Assembly: GCF_003015185.1 (NCBI RefSeq)
Contig: NZ_CP027860.1
Span: 248,001-312,000 of the forward strand
Direction: 5' to 3'
Origin: Ahniella affigens
GTDB taxonomy: Bacteria; Pseudomonadota; Gammaproteobacteria; Xanthomonadales; Ahniellaceae
Length of the DNA stretch: 64,000 bases
In this document: positions 31,005 to 40,151 of the stretch, piece after piece
Layout: each line of letters opens with the position of its first letter
Position numbering within the stretch: the first letter of the stretch is position 1
Notes under the pieces: generated by a model
What the model was told of the DNA's origin: nothing
The model's input: the letters and a program-made list of their open reading frames with translations, nothing else
Database searches by the model: none
Translations under genes and position numbers: made by a program

Positions 31005-31175
31005 GGGGCGATCTTCATGGCTTTCGCGTTGCCGGGCAAGCGCTGATGGACTGATCCAGCCGCCAGGCAGGTCCCAAACGCGGCCATTCACGCATCCCGT
31101 TGGCCCGGCCGTATCGAAAGTCACGTGCGTGGGGGATTCATTGAGCGCCCAGCAATGCCCCGTTATGCTGGTTCG

Positions 31176-32567
31176 ATGCCTCGCCCAGAATCCGAACTCA
31201 ATGTGCGCGCCGAACGTCGCGCGCTGATCGACCTTGCGCTGCCCCTGGTGGGCGGACAGCTGGCGGCTATGTCGATGAATGTGGTCGACACACTGATTGC
31301 GGGCGCGCACTCGGCGCACACGCTGGCCGTCGTTGGCCTGGGCAGCGCCATGTGGTCGATCGTCATTATCCTGGGGGTGGGCTTGATGCTCGCGGTCACG
31401 CCGACCGTCAGTCAATTAGTCGGAGCTGGGCGCCGTGACGAGATCGCCCGGACGATGACCCAGGCGTTCTGGATGGGGCTCGGCCTTGGGCTCGCGCTGA
31501 TGGTCGGATTATGGTTCGGCGAGCCTCTGTTGCGGCTACTAAAGGTTGACGCCGCACTGATTCCCGACACGCTCAAGTTCCTTCGCGCCGCCGCCATTGG
31601 GGCGCCGGCACTGGTTCTGACGTTCTGTTTCCGGTTCTTCAGCGAGGCCTTGGGTCTGACCCGGCCGACTTTGGTGCTGAGCCTGTGTGGTCTCGCAGTG
31701 TTGTCGGTGTTGGGTTGGGCGCTGGTATTTGGCCGCTTGGGGCTCCCGGAACTCGGGCCGCAAGGTTCGGGAATCGCGCTGGCCGTCACCACGTGGCTGC
31801 AGTGTCTCGGCCTTGCCGCGTACATTGCCTGGAGTCCGCGCTACAAGGGGCTGCGGCCGTTCGCCTACTTCGCGTGGCCAGAATGGTCGGCGATCGCTCC
31901 ATTGCTAAAGCTCGGCGCGCCGATGGCAATGATGCTGCTGATGGAGGGCGGCTTGTTTGTCGCGTCGGCGCTCCTGATTGGCAGCATGGGCCCAACGGCG
32001 GTGGCGGCGCATCAGATTGCGATCAACGTGGCGTCGGTCACGTTTATGGTGCCGCTCGGACTGGGCCTTGCGACCACCGTGTTTGTCGGGCAGGCCGCCG
32101 GCGCAAACGATGTCCCGCGCGTGCGGCTTCGCGCCAAAATCGGCATCCAGTTTGCGTTAATGACGCAGATTCTGTCGGCCGGCAGCCTGATGCTGTTTCC
32201 GGGTGCCATTGCCGCGCTCTATACCAACAACACCGAGATTGCCGTTCTGGCCGCAAAACTGCTGGCTTTGGCGGGCATCTTCCAATTCTCCGACGGCATC
32301 CAGGTGCTAACGGCTTCCTGTCTGCGTGCATTGAAGGACGTGCAAGTTCCTGCTTTGATTACTTTTGTCGCCTACTGGCCAATCGGCATGGGTGCTGGTT
32401 GGTACTGTGCCTTTTCGCTCACGCGGGGCGCGCCGGGCTTATGGTACGGTCTGTGCGCGGGTTTGAGCGCTGCCGCGCTGCTGTTGCTGTGGCGACTTGT
32501 GATCGTGCTTCGCCAACCCCATCGTTGGCATGGTGACGATTCCAATCCGGTTTCATCCTTTCATTGA
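31176..32567 (+). CDS. MATE family multidrug/Na+ (or H+) antiporter (NorM-like)
   Basis: A 463-residue protein with about 12 membrane helices. Its first half holds LALPLVGGQLAAMSMNVVDTL and the second half mirrors it with LLMEGGLFVASALLIGSMG and AAHQIAINVASVTFMVPLGL, both typical of the NorM branch. It exports cationic drugs or metabolites by ion exchange. No clear ribosome binding site exists for either ATG at 31176 or 31155; the former gives the more typical N-terminus. It is divergent from the DUF3667 gene and 20 bp ahead of sppA. Confidence 0.88.
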   Translation: MPRPESELNVRAERRALIDLALPLVGGQLAAMSMNVVDTLIAGAHSAHTLAVVGLGSAMWSIVIILGVGLMLAVTPTVSQLVGAGRRDEIARTMTQAFWMGLGLGLALMVGLWFGEPLLRLLKVDAALIPDTLKFLRAAAIGAPALVLTFCFRFFSEALGLTRPTLVLSLCGLAVLSVLGWALVFGRLGLPELGPQGSGIALAVTTWLQCLGLAAYIAWSPRYKGLRPFAYFAWPEWSAIAPLLKLGAPMAMMLLMEGGLFVASALLIGSMGPTAVAAHQIAINVASVTFMVPLGLGLATTVFVGQAAGANDVPRVRLRAKIGIQFALMTQILSAGSLMLFPGAIAALYTNNTEIAVLAAKLLALAGIFQFSDGIQVLTASCLRALKDVQVPALITFVAYWPIGMGAGWYCAFSLTRGAPGLWYGLCAGLSAAALLLLWRLVIVLRQPHRWHGDDSNPVSSFH

Positions 32568-32587
32568 CTGTCGACTGCTGACCCACC

Positions 32588-34462
32588 ATGACCAATGCTG
32601 CGCCTGCACCCAAAACGGGTGGCTTTCTCGGATTTGTGAAAGCCATCTGGACGCTCGTCGATTTTTCCCGACGATTCGTGTTCAACATGATTTTTCTCCT
32701 GTTCGCGTTCATCTTCGTGCTGGTTTTGCTGAGCGGCGGCGGGAATCCGCTGAAAGCGCGCAGCGTGCTGGTGATTGCGCCGGAAGGCGCGATCGTCGAG
32801 CAGTTCTCGGCGGCGCCATTTGATCGCGCGCTGGGTGAGGCGCTGGGCGAACCCGCCAAAGAGACCCGCGTTCGCGACATCAAGCAGGCACTTGAAGCGG
32901 CCGCCACCGACCGGAACATCGAGCGCGTGTTGTTCGTGCCGCATGACATCAGCTCGGTGGGCGCCGTCAGTGCGCGCGAGCTGGCCGCGGCATTCCGCAA
33001 GTTCAAGAAGAGCAAGAAGCAGCTGATTGCCTACGCCGACAATATGGATCAGCGCATGCTGCTTTTGGCGGCCCAGGCCGACGAGGTGTATCTGCATCCC
33101 GACGGCGCGGTGTTGCTGGAAGGCCTTGGCCGCTATCGCACTTATTTCAAGGATGCGTTCGAAAAATTCGGCATCGAGCCGCACCTGTTCCGCGTCGGCG
33201 AATACAAGTCGGCCGGTGAGCCGTACATCCGCTCTGACGCATCGCCTGAAGCCGAGGCAGCCGATCAGCATTGGATGAACGATCTCTGGAATCGCTACCT
33301 GACCGAGCTCGCCGATGCGCGCGGCGTGACGGCAGACGAGCTGAAGGCCGATATCGACAATTTGCCGGCGCTCCTCAATGAACATCATGGCAACCTGGGC
33401 CAGCTCGCGTTGGCGCAGAAGCTCGTTGACGAACTGAAAACCCGCGACGAGGTCGAAGCGCTGCTGATGGAGCGTGGCGTCAAGGATGACGAGGGCCACA
33501 GCTTCCAGCAGATTGCCATGAACGACTATCTCCATCTGCAGAACGCGATGCCGACGTTCCCCGGTGACAAGCAGATCGCCGTGGTGGTGGCCGAGGGCGA
33601 GATCGTGGACGGCAATGCATCGAATGGCACGGTGGGTGGCGATGCGACGAGCGCGCTGATCCGCCAGGCCCGCGAAGACGAGAACGTCAAGGCGTTGGTC
33701 TTGCGCGTGAATTCGCCGGGTGGCGGCGTGTTCCCGTCCGAATTGATTCGGCATGAAGTCGAGATGACCAAGGCGGCTGGCAAGCCGGTGGTGGTCTCGA
33801 TGGGCAATCTGGCCGCGTCTGGCGGTTACTGGATCTCGATGAACGCCGATCGGATTTTTGCCGACGACAGCACGATCACGGGCTCGATCGGCATCTATGG
33901 TCTCTTTTTCAACGTGCCCCAGGCCATGCAGAAAATCGGCCTGAATACGGATGGCGTGGGCACGACGTGGCTCGCCGGCGCGTTCGACCCGACCCGTCCG
34001 CTCGACCCGCGTGTCGGCGATCTGATTCAGACCGTCATCAACAAAGGTTACGCCGACTTCATTGGCAAGGTGGCTGAAGCACGCGGCAAAACCCCGGAAG
34101 AAATCGACCAGATTGCCCGCGGTCGCGTGTGGTCAGGCGCCCAGGCACTGGAGTTTGGTCTGGTTGATGAGCTGGGCGGTTTTGACGCCGCAGTCGCCCA
34201 TGCCGCCAAGCTGGCCAAGCTGGGCAAGGACTACCAGATTCAGTACGAAGAGAAGTCGCTGAGCCCGTTCGAGCAGATCATGGTCGACATGGGCGGCTCG
34301 CGCCTGGCCAAAGCCATGAACGCCCGCAGCATGCTGCTGCCGTTTCTCGCCAAGAACAGTCCGCAGCAAGCCGAGCTGGAGCGCCTGGAGCGCTTGATAC
34401 AGGCCCGCCACGCTGGCTTGCCGTTCAGCGTGCAGGCGCATTGCGACTGCGGCGCGCGCTGA
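32588..34462 (+). CDS. sppA: Signal peptide peptidase SppA, 67-kDa type
   Basis: A 624-residue membrane-anchored serine protease with one N-terminal helix (~residues 34-53) and two tandem S49 domains. The catalytic lysine is in EYKSAGEPY (Lys207) and the nucleophile in AASGGYWIS (Ser411). These agree in position with the Lys209/Ser409 dyad of the E. coli enzyme. It degrades cleaved signal peptides in the inner membrane. The last ~20 residues after the protease domain (PFSVQAHCDCGAR) look unusual. A likely terminator hairpin follows. Confidence 0.92.
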   Translation: MTNAAPAPKTGGFLGFVKAIWTLVDFSRRFVFNMIFLLFAFIFVLVLLSGGGNPLKARSVLVIAPEGAIVEQFSAAPFDRALGEALGEPAKETRVRDIKQALEAAATDRNIERVLFVPHDISSVGAVSARELAAAFRKFKKSKKQLIAYADNMDQRMLLLAAQADEVYLHPDGAVLLEGLGRYRTYFKDAFEKFGIEPHLFRVGEYKSAGEPYIRSDASPEAEAADQHWMNDLWNRYLTELADARGVTADELKADIDNLPALLNEHHGNLGQLALAQKLVDELKTRDEVEALLMERGVKDDEGHSFQQIAMNDYLHLQNAMPTFPGDKQIAVVVAEGEIVDGNASNGTVGGDATSALIRQAREDENVKALVLRVNSPGGGVFPSELIRHEVEMTKAAGKPVVVSMGNLAASGGYWISMNADRIFADDSTITGSIGIYGLFFNVPQAMQKIGLNTDGVGTTWLAGAFDPTRPLDPRVGDLIQTVINKGYADFIGKVAEARGKTPEEIDQIARGRVWSGAQALEFGLVDELGGFDAAVAHAAKLAKLGKDYQIQYEEKSLSPFEQIMVDMGGSRLAKAMNARSMLLPFLAKNSPQQAELERLERLIQARHAGLPFSVQAHCDCGAR

Positions 34463-34501
34463 GTGGTTGGTTCATCGTCCCGGCGCATCGGGATACTCGC
34501 C

Positions 34502-34523
34502 AAGGCGCACTTCGGTGCGCCTT
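34502..34523 (+). terminator. Intrinsic-type terminator after sppA
   Basis: A perfect 9-bp stem AAGGCGCAC/GTGCGCCTT closed by a TTCG tetraloop, 40 bases after the sppA stop, followed by the mildly T-rich GTGCGTTTCT. Confidence 0.65.
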
Positions 34524-34560
34524 GTGCGTTTCTGGGGGATTGTCGCGCGATTGAACCTCA

Positions 34561-34723
34561 GCCCGGATCAAGTCCGGGCTGACGAGTCGTGGGGGAACAG
34601 TCTGGGCTGACGAATCGCAAGGGGAACGTCCGGGCCGACAAATGGCTGGGTGACGGCTCGAACGCACGCATTACGCTCGCCTCAGACTCACCGAAGTCGT
34701 CACCCCGGACTTGATCCGGGGTG
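34561..34723. repeat. Pair of inverted dispersed repeats with CCCGGATCAAGTCCGGG core
   Basis: CCCGGATCAAGTCCGGG at 34562-34578 recurs inverted as CCCCGGACTTGATCCGGGG at 34704-34722, each itself a hairpin. Degenerate GGGCTGACGA units lie between them. This is a common type of multicopy intergenic element; the 428-bp gap between sppA and the oxidoreductase shows no gene. Confidence 0.6.
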
Positions 34724-34890
34724 CGCTTCAATCTGCCGACCAGTGCCCGTCGCGTCACGATCCAAACCCCATGCTGCAACCCAGCAGCCGATATCATGAT
34801 CCCGGATTGCCATTGCTAGCGCATTTCCCCGCGGGCTATGCTCGGGCGAGAAGCTGATTGATCGTCTTGTCCTATTCCCGAGGCTGTCGC

Positions 34891-36717
34891 ATGCGTCCTA
34901 CCGACATCAAGAATCCGGATTACTTTCACCAGGTCGTGGATTGTCAGTGGGCGTGTCCCGCGCACACCCCCGTGCCTGAATACATCCGTCTGATCGCTGC
35001 TGGCCGCTTCGATGCGGCTTACATGGTCAACTGGTACTCCAACGTCTTCCCGGGCATTTTGGGACGAACTTGCGATCGGCCCTGCGAGCCGGCATGCCGG
35101 CGCGGGCGGGTGGAGGAGAGCAATGCCGCCAAACCCGAGCCGGTGGCCATTTGCCGCCTGAAGCGCGTGGCCGCCGACAACAAGGGCGACGACATTCAGG
35201 CATTGATGCCCAAGCCAAAACCGCGCAATGGCAAAAAGGTCGCGTGTGTTGGTGCCGGTCCGGCAGCGATGACCGTGGCGCGCGATCTGGCTGCGCAAGG
35301 CTACGCGGTGACCGTTTTCGACGGCGACCCGAAACCCGGCGGCTTTATGCGCACCCAGGTGCCGCGCTTTCGTCTGCCGGAATCGGTGATCGACCAGGAA
35401 TGCCAGTTCATCCTGGATCTGGGCGTGGAATTTCGCGGCAACACCCGGATCGACTCATTGAAGCATTTGCTGACCGAAGGCTACGACGCCGTGTTCGTGG
35501 GTACCGGTGCGCCGCGCGGTCGTGATCTGGATTTACCCGGGCGCCAGGAAGCCGCGGCGAACATTCATCTCGGTATCGATTGGCTCGCGTCGGTGTCGTT
35601 CCAGCACATCGAGAAGATCGGCAAGCGCGTGATCGTGCTGGGTGGTGGCAATACGGCGATGGACTGCTGTCGTTCCGCCCGCCGTTTGGGCGGCGAGGAC
35701 GTCAAAGTCATCGTCCGATCTGGGTTCGATGAGATGAAGGCGTCCCCATGGGAAAAGGAGGACGCGATCCACGAAGGCATTCCGATCATCAACTACCACG
35801 TGCCGAAAAGCTTCGTACACGAGCAGGGCAAGCTCGTCGCGATGACATTCGAAATCGTGCGGGCCGAGCGTGATGCCAAAGGCCGGCGCGTGCTGGTGCC
35901 AACCGGCGAGCCGGATGCGCGCTTCGAATGTGACGACGTGCTGATTGCGGTCGGTCAGGAAAACGCGTTTCCGTGGATCGAGCGCGACATCGGTCTCGAA
36001 TTCGACCAATGGGGTCTACCGGTACTGAACGCGAGCACATTGCAGTCGAGTATCCCGAATGTGTTCTTTGGTGGTGACGCGGCGTTTGGTCCGAAGAACA
36101 TCATCTGGGCGGTGGCGCATGGTCATGATGCTGCCGTGTCGATCGACAAGTTCCTGCACCAGGAAGACCTCACCGTGCGGCCGTCACCCTTGGTGCGCAT
36201 GAGTTCGCAGAAGATGGGGATTCACGAGTGGAGTTACGACAACGAGATCATGCGCGACGCGCGCCATGTCGTGCCGTGGGCGCCGAAGGAAACCACGCTG
36301 AGTAGTATCAAGGTGGAGGTCGAGCTCGGGTTTGATGGCGCGACTGCGTACAAGGAAGCCCAGCGGTGCCTGAACTGCGATGTGCAGACGGTGTTCGTCA
36401 AAGATGCCTGCATCGAGTGCGATGCGTGCGTCGATATCTGCCCGATGGATTGCATCACGTTCACGTTCACTGCAGACGAGGGCGAGCTCCGCAAGAAGCT
36501 CACCGCCCCCGCATTGAATCTGACGCAGCCACTGTATGTGTCGGACCACGTCAAGACCGGGCGCATCATGGTCAAGGACGAGGATGTGTGCCTGCACTGC
36601 GGCCTGTGCGCCGAGCGCTGCCCAACCGGCGCGTGGGACATGCAGAAGTTCCTGCTTGAAACCACCAAGGCCGGTCCGCATTGCCGCGGCGATTCTGAGC
36701 TGGGAGCGGCGGCATGA
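34891..36717 (+). CDS. FAD-dependent oxidoreductase (GltD-like) with C-terminal 2[4Fe-4S] ferredoxin domain
   Basis: A 608-residue protein. The N-terminus has the Cys cluster CQWACPAHTPVPEY and CDRPCEPACRRG, as in glutamate synthase small subunit. Two Rossmann folds follow, FAD (VACVGAGPAAMTVA) and NAD(P)H (VIVLGGGNTAMDC), then GGDAAFGPKN. The last ~110 residues hold two ferredoxin motifs, CIECDACVDICPMDC and CLHCGLCAERCPTG. It should move electrons between NAD(P)H, FAD and ferredoxin-type clusters. The 2-oxoacid:ferredoxin oxidoreductase genes directly downstream are the probable partner. The ATG at 34891 is preferred over an earlier ATT/ATC-rich extension. Confidence 0.85.
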   Translation: MRPTDIKNPDYFHQVVDCQWACPAHTPVPEYIRLIAAGRFDAAYMVNWYSNVFPGILGRTCDRPCEPACRRGRVEESNAAKPEPVAICRLKRVAADNKGDDIQALMPKPKPRNGKKVACVGAGPAAMTVARDLAAQGYAVTVFDGDPKPGGFMRTQVPRFRLPESVIDQECQFILDLGVEFRGNTRIDSLKHLLTEGYDAVFVGTGAPRGRDLDLPGRQEAAANIHLGIDWLASVSFQHIEKIGKRVIVLGGGNTAMDCCRSARRLGGEDVKVIVRSGFDEMKASPWEKEDAIHEGIPIINYHVPKSFVHEQGKLVAMTFEIVRAERDAKGRRVLVPTGEPDARFECDDVLIAVGQENAFPWIERDIGLEFDQWGLPVLNASTLQSSIPNVFFGGDAAFGPKNIIWAVAHGHDAAVSIDKFLHQEDLTVRPSPLVRMSSQKMGIHEWSYDNEIMRDARHVVPWAPKETTLSSIKVEVELGFDGATAYKEAQRCLNCDVQTVFVKDACIECDACVDICPMDCITFTFTADEGELRKKLTAPALNLTQPLYVSDHVKTGRIMVKDEDVCLHCGLCAERCPTGAWDMQKFLLETTKAGPHCRGDSELGAAA

Positions 36718-36728
36718 GGCCTCGTCAG

Positions 36729-37025
36729 GTAGGAGGGGCTTTAGCCCCGAATCAATCTCGCCGCATGCCCGCGTCCGCGCCATTTGTGGGAGGGGCTTTA
36801 GCCCCGAATCGATCTTGCCGCATGCCCGCGCCCGCGCCATTTGTGGGAGGGGCTTTAGCCCCGAATCGATCTTGCCGCATGCCCGCGCCCGCGCCATTTG
36901 TGGGAGGGGCTTTAGCCCCGAATCGATCTTGCCGCATGCCCGCGCCCGCGCCATTTGTGGGAGGGGCTTTAGCCCCGAATCGATCTTGCCGCGAGCTCCC
37001 TTTCGCGCCTAAAGGCGCTCCCACA
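36729..37025. repeat. REP array: five direct units of period 57 bp closed by an inverted unit
   Basis: Hairpins GGGGCTTTAGCCCC inside GTAGGAG/GTGGGAG-headed units start at 36732, 36789, 36846, 36903 and 36960, exactly 57 bp apart. Units 2-5 are nearly identical over the 57 bp; unit 1 has a few changes. A sixth element, inverted, lies at 37002-37025 (rc GTGGGAGCGCCTTTAGGCGC). Because 57 is divisible by three, several spurious frames stay open through it on both strands. It fills the gap between the FAD oxidoreductase gene and the alpha-subunit gene. Confidence 0.9.
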
Positions 37026-37060
37026 GCACCACGCCACCCGATCCCGCACGGAGCCGCGGC

Positions 37061-38893
37061 ATGAACGCGCAACTGAAAACTCACCAACTCCAAGCCACGA
37101 ACGACTTCGTCGTCAAATTCGCGAACGTCAACGGCTCCGGCTCCGCGTCGGCCAACGAACTGTTCGCCAAAGCCATCCTCCGCATGGGCGTGCCCGTCAG
37201 CCCGCGCAACATCTTCCCCTCGAACATCCAAGGCTTGCCGACCTGGTACGAAATCCGCGTGACCGAACAAGGCTGGCTGGGTCGCCGGGGCGGCGTCGAT
37301 TTGATGGTCGCCATGAACCCGCAGACGTGGAACCAGGACATCAAGGAAATCGAACCCGGCGGTTATCTGTTCTACGACAACTCGCGGCCGATGCCGGCGT
37401 CAAAGTTCCGGAGTGACATCACCGTCATTGGCATGCCGCTGACTGAAATCTGCAATGCGACGTATACCGACCCACGGCAACGCCAGCTGTTCAAGAACAT
37501 CATCTACGTGGGCGCACTGTCGGCGTTGATGGATATCGATCCAAGCGTCATCGAACAGCTGTTCTCTGAGCAATACAAAGGCAAGGAAAAGCTGCTCGAC
37601 TCAAACGTCAAGGCGCTGCATCTTGGGCGCGACTACGCCAAGCAGCATCTGGGCCCGATTGGTCTGCGCGTGCAACGTTCCAACAACGTGGGCGATCGGA
37701 TCTTTGTCGATGGCAACTCGGCGGCCGCACTGGGTTGTGTTTACGGTGGGGCCACCGTGTGTGCCTGGTATCCGATCACCCCGTCGAGCTCACTGGCCGA
37801 AGCGTTCCAGTCCTATTGTCAGAAGCTGCGCGTCGATCCGGAAACCGGCAAGAACCGCTTTGCGATCGTGCAGGCCGAAGACGAGATTGCGTCGGTCGGA
37901 ATGGTGGTCGGCGCGGGCTGGAACGGCGCCCGCGCGTTCACGACGACGTCTGGGCCCGGCGTGTCGTTGATGACCGAATTCCTCGGCCTCGCATACTTCG
38001 CCGAGATCCCGATCACGCTGATCAATGTGCAGCGCGGTGGCCCGTCCACCGGCATGCCCACACGCACGCAGCAAGCCGATATTCTGTCCTGCGCGTACGC
38101 GTCGCATGGCGATACCAAACACATCCTGTTGTTCCCAGAAGACCCGAAGGAGTGCTTCGATCACGCCGCTGCGGCGCTCGATCTCGCCGATCGTCTGCAA
38201 ACCCCGATCTTCGTCATGACCGATCTCGACATCGGCATGAATCAGCGCCTGTGCGCGCCGTTCGATTGGGACGACAGTCGCGAGTACGACCGCGGCAAAG
38301 TGATGACCGCTGAAGAGCTGGAAGCCGGCAAAGACTTCGGCCGCTATCTCGATGTCGATGGCGATGGCATTCCGTACCGCACGTATCCCGGCACGCACCC
38401 GACCAAGGGCGGCTACTTCACCCGCGGGACGACGCGCAATGCGTATGCGCAGTATTCGGAGCAGGGCCCGGACTATCTGTACAACATGAAGCGCCTGCTA
38501 CAGAAGCTCGACACCGCGAAGACGCTGGTGCCGCAGCCCGTGCTGAAGGCTGCAGCAAAGCCGAGTCGCTTTGGCGTGCTGTATTTCGGTTCAACGAGCC
38601 CTGCGATGGACGAAGCGCTCGAAGCGCTGCGCGAGATGAACTTGCACATCGATGCGATGCGCATCCGCGCGTATCCGTTCTCACAGCCAATCGTTGATTT
38701 CATCAATGCGCATGACCAGGTGTTCGTCGTCGAGCAAAACCGCGATGCCCAACTGCGCGGCATGCTGATCAACGAACTCGAGTTTTCACCGAAGCAGTTG
38801 CCGTCGATTCTCCACTACGACGGTACGCCAATTACTGCCCGCTTTATCACGCAGGCGATTGCGGAGCGGATGCAGAAGGCGGGGGTTGGCTGA
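37061..38893 (+). CDS. 2-oxoacid:ferredoxin oxidoreductase, fused gamma-alpha subunit (KorA-like)
   Basis: A 610-residue protein. Residues ~10-190 are the gamma domain (FVVKFANVNGSGSASANELF, GGVDLMVAMNPQT). The rest is the alpha pyrimidine-binding and domain-II part (WYPITPSSSLAEAF, FAIVQAEDEIASVGMVVGAGWNGARAF, TSGPGVSLMTEF, QRGGPSTGMPTRTQQADI). GPSTGxPT is the CoA/ThDP-site signature of this family. With the beta subunit it would interconvert a 2-oxoacid plus CoA and acyl-CoA plus CO2 using ferredoxin. The likely substrate is 2-oxoglutarate, but that is not provable here. Confidence 0.88.
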   Translation: MNAQLKTHQLQATNDFVVKFANVNGSGSASANELFAKAILRMGVPVSPRNIFPSNIQGLPTWYEIRVTEQGWLGRRGGVDLMVAMNPQTWNQDIKEIEPGGYLFYDNSRPMPASKFRSDITVIGMPLTEICNATYTDPRQRQLFKNIIYVGALSALMDIDPSVIEQLFSEQYKGKEKLLDSNVKALHLGRDYAKQHLGPIGLRVQRSNNVGDRIFVDGNSAAALGCVYGGATVCAWYPITPSSSLAEAFQSYCQKLRVDPETGKNRFAIVQAEDEIASVGMVVGAGWNGARAFTTTSGPGVSLMTEFLGLAYFAEIPITLINVQRGGPSTGMPTRTQQADILSCAYASHGDTKHILLFPEDPKECFDHAAAALDLADRLQTPIFVMTDLDIGMNQRLCAPFDWDDSREYDRGKVMTAEELEAGKDFGRYLDVDGDGIPYRTYPGTHPTKGGYFTRGTTRNAYAQYSEQGPDYLYNMKRLLQKLDTAKTLVPQPVLKAAAKPSRFGVLYFGSTSPAMDEALEALREMNLHIDAMRIRAYPFSQPIVDFINAHDQVFVVEQNRDAQLRGMLINELEFSPKQLPSILHYDGTPITARFITQAIAERMQKAGVG

Positions 38894-38925
38894 TGGCCGT
38901 TCCGTCGCAAGTAGCCCTCTCCCCA

Positions 38926-38987
38926 GCCCTCTCCCACTCGCGTGGAAGCGGGAGCCAATCTCCCTCCCCCGCGATCGCGGGGGAGGG
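38926..38987. repeat. Palindromic dispersed repeat between alpha and beta subunit genes
   Basis: CTCTCCCACTCGCGTGG is followed by a 26-bp perfect palindrome (38962-38987) centred on GCGATCGC with CCCTCCCCC/GGGGGAGGG arms. The first part resembles a palindrome at 61857-61882 (CCCGCTCCCAC TCGC GTGGGAGCGGG). It fills the 178-bp gap within the operon. Confidence 0.65.
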
Positions 38988-39071
38988 CCGGGGAGGGGGT
39001 TACTTGCCTCACGCTCCCATCCAATACCCACACCGCGACCGCCCAACCCGCCGCAGCCCAGAGACTCAGCC

Positions 39072-40127
39072 ATGACCTATCTCGCCAAACCCAAGCTGCA
39101 TCACCCGAGCCTCGCGCAAAACAAGGTGTGCTACACCCGGCGCGATTACGAAGGCCGCGTGTCCACACTGTGCGCCGGCTGCGGGCACGATTCGATCTCC
39201 GCCGCCATCATCCAGGCCGCGTTCGAGATGGACGTCGAACCACATCGCGTCGCCAAGCTCTCCGGTATCGGTTGCAGCTCCAAGACGCCTGATTACTTCC
39301 TCGGCAATTCGCACGGCTTCAATACCGTGCATGGCCGCATGCCGAGCGTCTTGACCGGCGCGAATCTCGCGAACCGCAGCCTGCTGTATCTCGGCGTCTC
39401 CGGCGATGGCGACTCCGCATCGATCGGCATCGGCCAATTCGCCCACGTCATGCGTCGCGGCGTCAACATGGTCTATATCCTGGAGAACAACGGCGTTTAC
39501 GGCCTGACCAAAGGCCAGTTCTCCGCCACCGCTGACCAGGGCAGCAAGTCGAAGAAGGGCGTCGTCAATTCCGATTCGCCGATCGACACGGTGAGCCTCG
39601 CATTGCAAATGGGTGCGACATTCGTCGCCCGCGGTTTCTCTGGCGACAAGAAGCAACTCGTACCGATCATCAAAGCCGCGATCGCCCACCCCGGCGCCGC
39701 GTTCATCGATGTGGTCAGCCCGTGCGTGGCGTTCAACAACCACCCCGGCAGCACCAAGAGCTACGACTACGTCCGCGAACACAACGAAGCCGTCAACCGC
39801 ATCGACTTCATCCACACCAAGCAAGAAATTGTCGTCGACTACGCCGAAGGCCAAGTCATCGAAGTCGAACAACACGACGGCACCATCCTGCTCCTCAGAA
39901 AACTCCACCGCGACTACGACCCCCACAATAAGATTGCCGCGATGAATTACATCACCGAGCATCAGGCGAAGGGGGAGGTGGTGACGGGGTTGCTGTATGT
40001 CGACAACAACGCGAAGGATTTGCACGAACACCTGAATACGGTGGCGATGCCGCTGAATACGCTGGGGGCGAAGGAGTTGTCACCGGGGCGGGCGGCGTTG
40101 GAGAAGATTAATCAGCGGTTGCGCTAA
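39072..40127 (+). CDS. 2-oxoacid:ferredoxin oxidoreductase beta subunit (KorB-like, ThDP-binding)
   Basis: A 351-residue protein. It has the CAGCGHDSISAAI cluster/ThDP entry, GIGCSSKTPDYF, GFNTVHGRMPSVLTGANLAN, the ThDP motif SGDGDSASIGIGQFAHVMRR, and NNGVYGLTKGQFSATAD. The ATG is chosen because the preceding sequence is the palindromic repeat and reads as Pro/Arg-rich noise. It follows the fused alpha subunit and the FAD/Fe-S protein in one operon. Decarboxylation of the 2-oxoacid takes place on this subunit. Confidence 0.88.
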   Translation: MTYLAKPKLHHPSLAQNKVCYTRRDYEGRVSTLCAGCGHDSISAAIIQAAFEMDVEPHRVAKLSGIGCSSKTPDYFLGNSHGFNTVHGRMPSVLTGANLANRSLLYLGVSGDGDSASIGIGQFAHVMRRGVNMVYILENNGVYGLTKGQFSATADQGSKSKKGVVNSDSPIDTVSLALQMGATFVARGFSGDKKQLVPIIKAAIAHPGAAFIDVVSPCVAFNNHPGSTKSYDYVREHNEAVNRIDFIHTKQEIVVDYAEGQVIEVEQHDGTILLLRKLHRDYDPHNKIAAMNYITEHQAKGEVVTGLLYVDNNAKDLHEHLNTVAMPLNTLGAKELSPGRAALEKINQRLR

Positions 40128-40151
40128 TCTTGAGTGGAATGTGGGAGTGAA

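Noticed and set aside
36729-37025. Possible CRISPR array
   Set aside because: Units are contiguous direct copies with no unique spacers, each holds its own hairpin, and no cas genes are present.
36714-37270. Long open frames with repeated peptides (for example GGALAPNRSCRMPAPAPFV) on both strands
   Set aside because: They result from the 57-bp REP array, whose period is a multiple of three; they have no ribosome binding site or family signal and overlap real genes.
38859-39071. N-terminal extension of the beta-subunit frame
   Set aside because: It reads through a palindromic repeat as Pro/Arg-rich noise and overlaps the alpha-subunit end.
39066-40031. 321-codon frame opposite the beta-subunit gene
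   Set aside because: A shadow of the high-GC beta-subunit gene; the sense strand has full family motifs.
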